Shown here: positions 14,428-27,800 of the stretch, piece by piece
Position numbering within the stretch: position 1 is the first letter of the stretch
Layout of the letters: every line of letters starts with the position of its first letter
Program-made: the position numbers and the translations under genes
DNA from: Brachionus koreanus
Taxonomy: Eukaryota; Rotifera; Eurotatoria; Ploima; Brachionidae
Reading direction: 5' to 3'
Length of the DNA stretch: 64,000 bases
Assembly: GCA_016987375.1 (NCBI GenBank)
Contig: PJRA01000524.1
Location: forward strand, 1,623,629 to 1,687,628
Notes under the pieces: generated by a model
What the model was told of the DNA's origin: nothing
The model's database searches: none
The model's input: the letters and a program-made list of their open reading frames with translations, nothing else

Positions 14428-15600
14428 ATGGTTCTGACTGAAGATAGCGAAGAATCTACCGATGTAAATGGTAAGTTTTTCTTTTTTTTTTAATTTTTTG
14501 GTCACGTGATTACTATTTTTGCTTGAAATTTAAATGCCTTGAAATTGCTCTTGAAACCAAAAAGTCCCACCATATAAATTTTTTCTTCGTTGCTATCGAA
14601 TTGAGAATTATTCTATCTTAATTAGAAACGAACTTTTTTGCGATCAACTACGCCTTTAATTAAGCTCCTAGAATTGCTGATAAAGCAAACTGTATAAACT
14701 TTGTTAAAAAACTTCGCTACTTAAGCGAGTAAACCATTTATTGCATCATCATTGACTAGAATAAATAAATAGTTTATATTTTTTTTATTAAATTGAAAGA
14801 AAAATAAATTTAAAAAATTTATAGGAAATTCATGGCTTTTTTTGAACCTCTAATTTTATTTATTTTTTTTAAGATATGCAACAAGATAAAGTAACATTGA
14901 ACTCATTTACAACAAAAGGTAAATATTTAATTTTTTCTAAAATTTATTTCTCTAAATTCGATTCAATACAAAACTGATGAAATAATGTCATATGTTTTTA
15001 TTTAGATTCTCTTTGATTATGTAATTTTTCTACACCCTTTTTGTTTTAATTTAAATTATTCAATTTAAATTTGAAAATTTACTCTTTATCATTTGGAACA
15101 AAAATACTGGCCATTTTAGTTAAATTTAAAGAATCTTTAAAAAAATTAATATTACCTCATAATAATAATAATAAATTTTTTTGTCTTCATAAAAAATAAT
15201 TTTAAAAATTTATGTAGGAGACGCATATGAGAGCTATACCATGCACATTAAAAGGTTTTATTAATATCTAAAAACTGCTTAATAATCTTTAATCATATTT
15301 TAAATCAATATTTAAAAAAAATTATTTTTTCTAACTATTTTATTTGGTAAAAAATTTTTAGCAACTAGGCTAATATTTAAAAAAAATTCTCGGATATTTT
15401 TACCTTATAAATTAAACAATAGCTCTTTTTTTTCACAATCATCTAAAATCAACAACAAAAAAATAATCAAATTAAATAAGGTACCATATTCTATTTTAAC
15501 TTTTCACATAGTTTTTTTTTTAATTTTAGACAAAGTAAGATTTAACGAAAAAAAACGTGCTAAAAAACGGATTAAAAATCTAAAATATAGATCAAATTAG
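14428..15600 (+). CDS. Candidate small spliced gene, 52- or 61-residue acidic-to-basic protein
   Basis: Four possible exons: 14428-14470, 14874-14918, 15218-15254 and 15540-15600 give 61 residues. Skipping the third and using the upstream acceptor (15530-15600) gives 52 residues; both versions stay in frame to the same stop. The start sits in a good context (caaaaATGG). The N-terminus is acidic (MVLTEDSEESTDVN) and the C-terminus strongly basic (EKKRAKKRIKNLKYRSN). The skipped form contains K-V-R-F, which matches the RVxF docking motif of protein phosphatase 1. I recognise no family. All splice signals are plausible, but such short exons can arise by chance in AT-rich DNA, so this remains a candidate. 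Confidence -1.
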
Positions 15601-17138
15601 TTTAGATTGCAGATAATTTTATTCCATAAAAGGATTGAAACTCTAGCTGTATGCACCAAAAAAAAAGCGTTGTTTTGTTTTTTTCTAGTTTTTTCAAGTC
15701 TAGCATTATTTAATAAAAATTGTGTAAATAACTTTTTTATTTTTTCGTTTTTAATTAATTACAAAAAAAAAATTTACCTAAAGAGTTGGAAGATGTTAAA
15801 GAAAATTAACCTAAATTTAAGCAGTATCAAAATTTGTCCGATCAGAACGAATAAGATGAAAAAACTTTAGAATGTGCACTTGAAAATCATAATTTAAATA
15901 GATGACGATCATTCTCAAAACACTCAATTCTGCTCTTTAATTAAGCATTAGCTCTCAATTTTTGAACGAATGCATTCTAAGTTTAAATCATTCGTTAAGC
16001 TCATGTCTATCAAGGAAGCCAGTCCATGCTTAAACTCGACAAACAAAATAAGACTTTGAAAAATTATAATAATTTATAAGAGCTAAAATTTCTTTTAAAT
16101 TTAGTAATTTAAATCAAATAATTCAAATCAGAAGGAACTTTTATTTTTACAATTTTATTTTAAACAAGTACAAAAAAAATAATTCGGACCTTTTTAGTTT
16201 TTTCATAGTTTTTTGTTCGCCTTATGGCTCTAGATCAAAATCAACCCACTCAGTTCATCTAATTAAATTTGATTTTTGTAAAATCGTAGTTTTTTTTTTC
16301 TATAGCTTGCTTAGATTTCATAAAAATGGTTCAGTGTTTGTTTTTTTAATTTTGCGTTTTTTGAAAAATGTTTCTATTAATTTAACTTTCATTTAAATAC
16401 ATAAAAAAATAGGCAACAAAACAAAATTTAGTTAGTTGATAACATAAAACTAAAAACAAGTAAGTTTATCTTGAATAATTGACATTAAGTCTAGCAATAA
16501 ATCAGTGTTCCAGGCACGAGTTTGCTTAGGATTTATAATAAAAATTGCACATTTAAAAGACTAGAGCTAGTAAAAAATTTATTTGCATTTAGATTGACGA
16601 CAGAGCACTTATATTTGCGCCCACATGTATTCAAGCTCAAATACCATTTTTCATCCAATTTGCGTAATCCTTTCTATTAGAAATTTTTTATAAAAATGTT
16701 TTTCTAATTTTTCTATTTAACTAGAAACTTTCTTTTTACTTGAATAAATTCAAAATTATTGATAAAACAAAAGCCTTTTTAGTTTCAAAATTTAAATGAT
16801 GCAATGTTACAAAAAAAATATTCAATTTTTTAAAAAAGCAATTGATTTTGTGTTTTCTTTTTTTTTATTTTTTTGTTTTTGTTCATAAAATTATAATTTA
16901 TTAATTTTTTTTCTATTACATAATCGAAAAACTTAATAAATAATAGAGCAAACATTTTTCACATAATTTTAGATAAATTAAGCACAAGAAAAAAATTGAA
17001 AATTTTTTAATTTGTGCATACTTTGTAAAATAGGATCAATTTTGTATCAATAATCGAGAAAGAAAATCTCGTTTTTTTTTCACTTTAATTGTTGACTTGT
17101 TTTTGTTTTTTTTGATTGTTAACATTTGTTAATTTGAA
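15601..17138. other. Intergenic spacer upstream of PFKFB
   Basis: AT-rich DNA with long T runs. An open frame at 15607-15870 reads as low-complexity Phe/Lys-rich sequence with no conserved feature and is not called. The PFKFB promoter and 5' UTR presumably lie in the last few hundred bases, but no motif is identifiable. Confidence -1.
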
Positions 17139-19809
<2,671 letters not shown>

Positions 19810-21443
19810 ATCAGCTTTTAATCTTGTCAATTACGTGCTAAAAACACGACTAAAATAATTTGTAAAATTTTTTTTAATAATAAAATATGATTTATTTTTG
19901 TACTAAAATTGGAAAAATATTATCTATTTATTTTAAAATTTAATGACGTATTTAATTGAAAAACATTTTTTTTCTTTTTTAAAATATAAAAAAATTTTAT
20001 ATTTTTTTTATAAAATATTTTTTTTCTAACCAATTTTTTTTATTATATATTTTAAATCTAAATGAATTTAAAAATCAAAAAATTTATTCATAAATACTTT
20101 CAAGCCAATTAATCGTAAAACATAAAATCAAGAGAAAATTAAAATTATTTTTTTTCTAATTAAATGATATTTAAATTTCACATTTTATTTAAATAAAAAT
20201 TATTATTAAATTATCAATGAATAGTTTGTTTAAAAAATTTTAATCAATGAAATTAAACAAAATTTCCACTTTTTTTCAATATAACCGCTTGCATATGAAA
20301 ATCGCTAGCGAATGAATTAGTTGAAGCATCCAACTTTAACAGCTTTAAAGCAGACATTGATTTCTAGATGAACAGTAAAATTAAAATTATTCATTTTTTG
20401 TTAAAAAATAGTTTTTTAGCTTTTTTTTTTATTTAATTTCTTTAATAATATAAGCAATAATCATTATTTGCAACGAATTTTTCGAATAATTCTGCATATT
20501 TTTTCAATAGAAAATACGGGTATTATAAAATTCAAATACAAATCGAACAAAAATTCTTCTATTTTGATAAATTAAAATTAACTAACTTTTTACATAAATA
20601 AAAAAAATAAAATAATACACCAATGCTATTTAAATTAATATTGATTTTTTTTGTAAAATAAAAGAAAGCAGAGTTTTATTTTGACCAAAGAAAAGTTTAA
20701 AAGCAAAGTTCTTCTATTTTGTATGTTTTCTGAAAAAAAAGGATGCTGCACTTTGTTGCAATATTTTTTTGAATGATTTTTATTTTATTTTAGTAAATTT
20801 TAATTTATCAATAATGAAAGAATTTTTTTCAATTTGTTTTGGAAATTTCCCAAAAAACTGAGTATTTTTAGTTTTTAATAATGTGATATTATTAGTGTGA
20901 GCTCCTGATTACAAAAAAAGAAAAATAATTATCAAATTAACCTTGTATTTTTATATTTTGCTTGAATTTTTCAATTTTTTGTCACTCCCCGAAATTTTAG
21001 GTAAAAAAAAGTCCATTTTTTTTCATTGATAAGCATTTTAATAATTTTAAAATTTAAATACTAAAATAAATTATTTGAAAAATTAAATTATTTTAAGGAA
21101 TATTTATTTAATAATGAATTAAGAAATTAATTTGATAAATAATTTTTTCCAAAATTTAAATAAGGCTTCGGCATTTTTCAATTTTTTTTTCTATTTTCGT
21201 TACAATTTAAATATTTTATTTATTTTAAGAAAAATAAATTGATAATACTTAAAATAGAAAATAGTTTAAAAGAATTCCCCAGGCTTTCTTTTAGAAAATA
21301 AACTAATTGTTCAATTTAAGCGAAGTCATACTATTTCTTAACAACTACTAGTTGTTGCCAACATCATTCGGAAGGAAAACAATTTAATTTACATTTAGAA
21401 GAATATTAACTTAAAATAAAATAACTATTGTTTCTTCGATAAA
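19810..21443. other. Intergenic spacer, no gene seen
   Basis: Very AT-rich with A and T homopolymers. A slightly GC-richer patch near 20285-20350 has no open frame. Nothing is supported as a gene. Confidence -1.
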
Positions 21444-21827
21444 ATGATTAGATGTAGTAAATGCTTAAAATTTATTTATGATTCTAACGATGGAATTTTG
21501 ATGCTAAATAAAAAATGGCACAAAGCTTGTTTTTGTTGTGGTAAAATGATTATCGATTTAAAGTATTCCAAAACAACTAATTTGAATTTAAGATTCATGT
21601 GGCATTCAGTTATATCATCACTATACGCACAATTCTGAAAAGCTATTGTGTTCAGTATGTAATTTACAAGCGCATGGACCAAGCAAAGCTTCAACATTAA
21701 TGGTAAAATGGAACAACCGAACGAGGCTCGGGGAAACGAAGTAATTCGAATAAAACTAAAATTGTCTTTCAAGTTAATTCATTTTTTTCATTCTAGGACT
21801 GAAAAAGATATGCTGGTTTACATTTAA
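21444..21827 (+). CDS. Small LIM-only protein (single LIM domain, 91 residues)
   Basis: Exons 21444-21540, 21593-21740 and 21797-21827, with introns of 52 and 56 bp and GT-AG ends, add up to 276 nt in frame. The join restores a complete LIM zinc-binding pattern: C-SK-C, then WH-KA-C-FC-C-DS-C, sixteen residues, C-SV-C. Without splicing the frame stops early and loses the fifth and later zinc ligands, which is why the gene is easy to miss. A basic tail (NLQAHGPSKAS..., then MVKWNNRTRLGETK) follows the domain and the protein ends MLVYI. LIM domains bind partner proteins in the nucleus or on actin structures; the partner is unknown. The domain resembles CRP/LMO-type LIMs in general layout, but I cannot assign a subfamily. 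The final small exon is the least certain part. Confidence -1.
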
Positions 21828-21979
21828 TTATTTTTTTAATTAAATTTTTAATTAATTGTCAAATAAAAATTTTCTGAACTTGTTAAAATCTCGTCAGTTT
21901 TTTAATCAGATTATAAGATTTCAGAAGCATTTTATTTATATTCCAAAGCAAGAGCGTATTTTAGTTTATAAAAAAAAAT

Positions 21980-22645
21980 ATGAATATGAGGCAAAAAAAA
22001 TGCGAAAACTTAAAGCTTCCCAGGATTGGAAATAAAAAATCCACAGAAAAATCATCTTCAACATCAAACGAATTATCTGAAAGTTTTTTAAAATCAATCG
22101 ATTTTAAACGCGAAGAAACAAAATCGATAAATTGCAAATTTATTTTAAAACCATGCTATGTTTCTGGCAAAAAAAATCCAAATGAAAAAGAGAAGACGGA
22201 AAAAGTAGTCAAAAAAGTAAAATTTATTATTTATGATGATTTAAAATTTAAATTTGTAAAATTTAAGAAAGTAAAGTTTAGTCAAAAAAAATCATTTAAT
22301 CAAAATATAGACTTTAAATTGACAGACATGAGACAGCAAAAATTGAGCATTTTTTCAAATTCTATTTTTCAGGTATTTTATAAAAAATTTAATTAAAAAA
22401 TTTATTTATATTTAATTATCTGGAAGTTTATGAGTTTAATCAATAGTAAAAAATGGAAACAAGCTGCTGATTTGTGTCGAAATTGTAAAAAATTTAAATT
22501 ATTTTATTATTTAAAAAATTGTCTTTTTAAAGTTGTTTTGATGCAGCCAGAAAATAAAATTTATCGAGAATTTTTGATGCTTCTTCAATATTTAGTTATT
22601 TTAACTGATCGCATCTCAAAAAACAGAACAAAAAGATTCATTTGA
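21980..22645 (+). CDS. Lysine-rich protein of unknown function, two exons
   Basis: Exon 21980-22372 and exon 22427-22645 are separated by a 54-bp GT-AG intron, the typical size here, and join in phase 0 to give 203 residues. The protein is strongly basic and partly low complexity (many Lys, Ser, Phe, Asn). The second exon encodes WKQAADLCRNCKKFK followed by a hydrophobic, helix-like stretch (YREFLMLLQYLVIL) and a basic end. I recognise no family and no signal peptide. The gene lies 150 bp downstream of the LIM-only gene on the same strand, so it could be a separate small gene or belong to a longer transcript. The long open frame and intron support it moderately, but AT-rich DNA easily yields Lys/Phe/Asn-rich open frames. 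Confidence -1.
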
Positions 22646-22906
22646 AAAAAAAATAATAACTAATTTGTCAAAATTTATAAAAAATAACACTGATTTCAAA
22701 GCTTTATTTTTAAACTGTTGAAAATGGATTTTAATTTTTAAAAACGCATTTAAATTTAATTGCGCATTTAAAAAATTTTTAATCAAAATTTTTATTTTGC
22801 CCAGAAATTCATATTAAAAATATAATTTTTTTTTAAATTAAATTAAATAAAATTATTAAATATAAAATTTTTTTTTATTTATTTGGCAATTACATCTGAA
22901 AAATTC

Positions 22907-23400
22907 AGTAGCTTTGCAACCGAGTGCTATCGTCGAATTCTCAACATCAAGCGATTAGACCAGATTTCACGAGCAAAGTAAAATTTATGATCAAATTTCA
23001 AAATTTCAAACATGCTCAAAATTTATTACATGCGTAATTGATTGCATTGCAGACTTCAGAATTTTTTAAACTTCAAATACCATATTTTTAAATTTGAAAA
23101 AAAAAGGATAGCCGCGTGTAATCTTGCAAATGATGAAATTACGCATTTTGAAATATTTTGAGCACATTTGAAATTTTGAAATTTGATCATAAATTTTACT
23201 TTGCTGATTTCACGTGCATAAACAAGAAAGTAAATAGAATCACGCTAATAGAAACCATTAGTTCACAGCAACTAGAATGGCTTGTACACGTATTACGTAT
23301 GGAAAGCAAATATATACAAGCTAGTAATATACAAGCAAGAAGCACCTCATGGTCAAGCAAGGATAGGCGTCAAGAAACTCTCGTAAAATGCCATATAATT
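22907..23400 (+). pseudogene. Non-LTR retrotransposon (LINE) 3' relic, split by a MITE
   Basis: The left part (22907-22980) reads FATECYRRILNIKRLDQISRA. The right part, in another frame (about 23216-23380), reads NKKVNRITLIETISSQQLEWLVHVLRM and on. This matches the C-terminal end of non-LTR reverse transcriptases (CYRRIL, then ...RRQLRWLGHVLRM). The two parts are separated by the 234-bp inverted-repeat element at 22972-23205, and the frames no longer agree. The copy is therefore dead and old. Only the 3' end is present, as is usual for 5'-truncated LINEs. Confidence -1.
22972..23205. mobile_element. MITE-A: 234-bp non-autonomous DNA element with 9-bp target duplication
   Basis: The two ends are inverted repeats: AGCAAAGTAAAATTTATGAT at the left reads back at the right end, with 39 bases identical and the similarity continuing to about 50. 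A 9-bp duplication, GATTTCACG, flanks it (22963-22971 and 23206-23214). It sits inside the LINE relic, so it inserted later. A 9-bp duplication with long inverted ends is typical of Mutator-like (MULE) elements; the class assignment is inference. It has no coding capacity. Related fragments occur at 56216 and 61849. Confidence -1.
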
Positions 23401-23493
23401 ATGATATTTACAATTGTAAAATAAATTAATTACATGGCTAATTATGCTTATTTTCAATTAATTCCTTTAATTAAAAATAATTTTTTAACCATG

Positions 23494-24060
23494 TCACGAA
23501 GAAAAGCTGCCTTACAAGCTCAGAACTTTAAAGAAATGCGGACGATACTCAATAGGAAGTCTATGAGATAATGATTATGAGAATAATGGTGACATTGATA
23601 ATTATTTTTGAAGAAGAAAAAGAGACAATAAATCATCCTATTTCTGAATATGACTTAGATGAAGGCTTATATGAAGAACCTAAGATTGTTTAAGTTTCGA
23701 AAAATTGAACGATATGGGTTTAATTGACAGGTTGAATGACAGGCAAGAGACAAGTCTAAGAAAAAAGACAAATTTTAACGAGAAAGTTGGACCAACAAGC
23801 TATATTTTCTTTTAGAAAGCGCATTGAGCCTGCTTCATCTCCAAAATATTCAAAAAAAAAGTGTCAAAATAAGGTTATGCAATGGAAACAAATCGAGCTT
23901 TATTTGTGAAAAATGTAAACAATTTAAATGTGGTTCTTGCTTAGGAGAATTGACTTTAAAATCGATCTGTAGAAATTGTTGGAACAAGGATTACGAATTT
24001 AGAAAATATTTTTTTTGTATTGTATCAATTTTTTTTTTGAATAATTTCTTTATTAAAATT
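23494..24060 (+). pseudogene. Possible decayed DNA-transposase gene, with Cys-rich end
   Basis: After an ATG at 23494 the frame reads MSRRKAALQAQNFKEMR and then breaks. Neighbouring frames give an acidic stretch (EEEKETINHPISEYDLDEG near 23610-23690). The last part (about 23850-23985) reads KIRLCNGNKSSFICEKCKQF then KCGSCLGE and ICRNC, a Cys-x2-Cys zinc-binding pattern. Basic N-terminus, acidic region and C-terminal zinc finger would fit a piggyBac-like transposase whose catalytic core has been deleted. I see no core motif and no terminal repeats, so the family is a guess. Confidence -1.
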
Positions 24061-24156
24061 TTTAAAATAGACTTAATTTTTTTAAACATCAAATCAAAAT
24101 TAATAGAGATATTTATTTTTACATTCAGGAAATATTTTATTACATATTTTGTATAA

Positions 24157-24847
24157 TTATGATAATTTACTATAATTTTAAGACCTAATTTAATTAAGAG
24201 GTAATAAGAAGTTTTTTAGACACCTTCAGTAATTGACCTATAAAAAAATCCGATTTTTGCATCGTATCAATTTTTTTAATTTTAGTATGCTACATATCGA
24301 TAAACTTGATTGCAAGTTTCAATTCAGATTATTTTATTTACTTTTAAATATCTAAAAACAATACGTACAATGATCCTTGAGATAAATTTTCATTTTAAAA
24401 TTATCAGAAACAAGTGCAGAATTAACAATTTTTTGACAAAAATCTTGGTGAATTGGTGTAATTCTATTAGGTTTTGCCTATTTGAACATAAGATATTTGA
24501 GCTTAAAGAGAAGAAACTTTTTTTTATCTAAATCATTGGGTGGGAGCGGCCAAAAAAATTTTTTTTTAATCCACCGGAAAAACTTGTGTTTTCTAGGCTT
24601 TCAAACATTCAAATTTATATTTAAAGCTGCATTAGATTGATCACACTTTTGCCTGCTTATCAATTAATTCAAATTTAATCTAATTATAAGATAGTATGCA
24701 GTGCATTTCCTTCACTTTACACTAAGAAAATAATTGAAACAAAAAATTAAATAATTTTAATTTCAAAAAAAAAATTTATTTAAATCTAAATTAAAATAAA
24801 CAAAAAATTTAAATATAAAAAAATCCTTTGAAGGAATTTTAATCCTT
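24157..24847. other. Spacer between transposon relics and the minus-strand gene
   Basis: AT-rich sequence with no supported feature. It includes the 3' flank of the minus-strand gene ending at 24848, where AATAAA-like strings on the minus strand are too common to single out a polyadenylation site. Confidence -1.
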
Positions 24848-27800
24848 TCAATTGAAATAAATGCTTTGACAATTATCAACTCGTTGATTTTGAATGCGCA
24901 GCGAAGGCGCCGATCCATACCAAGATGTGTAATAACTAGGATAATAGAGAGGTTGTGCCTGAGATGTCTGGCTCTGAGTGGGTTGACTTGCTGTCGATAT
25001 TTGAGGACTTAAATTCTGCTCTTGGATCCTAGATTTAGGCCTGTTGAAAAAGTCTGGCTGAAAATAGGCCGGAGATTGTGCCGTATTAAAGAAGTTGTAA
25101 TAGCCTTCTGAATAAGTTTGATCATAGCTATAATAGTCATAGTTCAATTGCTGATTTGACGTTCTTATTGACTCATCACCATACATTATATTTGCAGTCT
25201 CGAACTCATCACTTTCCGAGTTAAAATGTTTATTAAAATTGGGCTCATAACCCATTTTGTTCCTATTCTTTTGATTTATTTTCTCTTCAATTTTATTTAT
25301 TTTCATATATTTTGAACTTTTCTCTGACAAACCGGTATCGACCGATTTGGACAATTTTTTCGACATCATCAATCGATGGTTTTTAATAAACTTTTTTTTT
25401 TTTTCATCTAAAACTTTTTCATTAGTTTCCGAGTGAAATTCCTCGTCTTTTTTTTCTTCGTGTATGGTGCTAATGTCCGAGTCAGACTCTTTTTGATAAA
25501 TTTGCGAATATCGTCTTGAAGTGTCCTTAATATTAGGTCTGGTCTCTCTAAGAGAAAATCGCGATTTTATTTCATGTTTTTTTGCCTTGGGCAAAACTGG
25601 CTCTGCTTCATTAACAGGAATGTTTAAGCTTTTTTTTTCTTCTTTATTTTCCAAAAAAGAAGTTCGTTGACAGAGCAGAGAAGTGTGTCTTTTAAGAGAC
25701 ACAGCCGGCTCACCACCTAGCTTGGCATGATTAGACAACAGTGGTTTTTCATACTGATGTTTAAATTGACTGCTTGGCTTTGCTTTTTCCGGCTCCAAAA
25801 TATCTTTTTTATCCATGTCCGGTCTAACTGGTTTATTTATTTGAATTTTTTTTAAATTTTCACTAACAGAACTAGATTGTTTGGAATTTTTGTTTATATT
25901 TAAAACTTTTATTTTTGACTTGTCATTTAATTGAGCCGGTTTTGGTGGCTCTATGTTTATTTGTTTTCTAATCAAAGGAGGCTTTTCATTTGGTTCAACA
26001 GTTGTTGGCTTGCGAATTGAAGTTGACGAACTGCGAAAATGAATCTTTTGATTTGTATCTTTTTTGATTGAATTTTTGCTCTCTGTTTGACTTTTGGGCA
26101 TTACAAAGCTTTCGGCTCTTCGAACTGTCCGCCTTATTGGTTCTGATCTAGCATTCTTGGGCTCCGATTTCGGCTCCGTAATCAAATCATCGTCAAAGTT
26201 AATTAGATCTTTGCTTGTTGTTTCGTTTTGACTTGAACTTGAGCTCGATAAGGATGATTTCTCAATGTCAATCAATTTCGAAGAAGAATCAACACTTTGT
26301 GATTCTTCACATTTGAGTATATCATCAATGTTTTTGTAGAATTTAGGCTTTTGATCTTCTTGTTTAACAGGCACTTTGTTTGGGTATTCGTTATTTTGCT
26401 CTTTTTTGAAAGCATCTATAAATGAACCATTATCGACCATTTCGCCAGTATCCTGTCTGTAGAGTATTGGCTCTTCACCAGGTTCTTCTACTACAACCAC
26501 TCTTTAATTAAAACATAAAAATAAATTTATAAAACGAAATTAAAATTTTTAAAAATATTTTATTATTTTAAATTTAAATTTTTTTTTCTACAAACTAAGC
26601 TTTGATATCTTACCAGACTTGTGCAAAAGTCAAAAAAAAGTCTTTTGAAAGTCAAGTCAGAGACTTGAGTTTAAAATCAAGTCACTTGAAAATTGACTTG
26701 AAAATTTTATTTAAAAATTAAATGTCAAAATTAATAAGATTAAATTATTCGATAAAATTAAAGAATTTTTTTTTTCTTTTTTTAAAGTTTTATCTGGTGT
26801 AAAACTCAAAAAAAAGTCAGTGACTTTACTTTGAATTTTTTACTTTTAAACAAATGTGTATCTTACCCTGGCTTAAAATTGTCATCATTTTCACTGGATT
26901 GATTTTGGCCGAAAAAGTTTGAAAAACTGGGCGATTTAGTGTCTGATGGTACAGATGAACTTGTTTTGTTCAAATTTTCTTCAAATTCTTTTAAGAACTT
27001 ATTCAGTTCAAGTTCACTTTTAAAGTCTCGCTCTATTGTAACTCTTTGTTGTTCACCACCTGGTCCAACTTGGGTTCTTGTCATTTGTACCTTTCAAAAA
27101 AAAACTTAAAATTCAAATAAAATTAACAAAATCTAAGCAAAAGGAAATTTCATACAAAATTTCAAAATGAAACAGCAGCATCTGCAAAAATCTGCAAAAT
27201 ATGTGCAATTTGATTGTAATTAATTATCAAAATTATTAAATTGAGATTAATTTTGCACACTTTCGCAGTTTGTAGAACAACAGCTGCTTCGCTTTGTTAA
27301 ATCTGCTGAAAAAATTTTTGCCATTAGAACAAAAGCTATAATATTTTTTACTTTTTGTATCGGAAATTTTGAATGAAATTTCAAAAAGTCCAAAATCTAA
27401 CAAAGAAAAAAGAACAGCCATTTCAAAAGGTAAAAAAAATTTTTAAATAATGAAATCAGTGCCAAAACTTAACGGAGAGAAAATTTCTTTTCAAAACTAT
27501 TTTGAATAACTTAAAATGGAGTAATTATAAATTGCTACGAAATATTGTTTTTCAAAAGTAAGAGCTCTCAAACCAATAATTTTTATTCTTCGATCTATTT
27601 TCTACTTAGATCAGCCTTTTACTTTCTTATTTTATTCTTGGAACGGACAAAAATTCAAAAACAAAATTTCTATTACTAACTTATTATTTGACTTGAATAT
27701 ATGAAAAATGAAATTTTAAATATTTTTGTCTTTCAAATTTTCATGTAAAAAATTTAAATTTTTATTTTTGCAAACCAACAAAACCACTTTTTAACCAACA

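Noticed and set aside
15607..15870. 87-codon open frame
   Set aside because: Phe/Lys-rich translation of A/T runs, no motif, no splice context.
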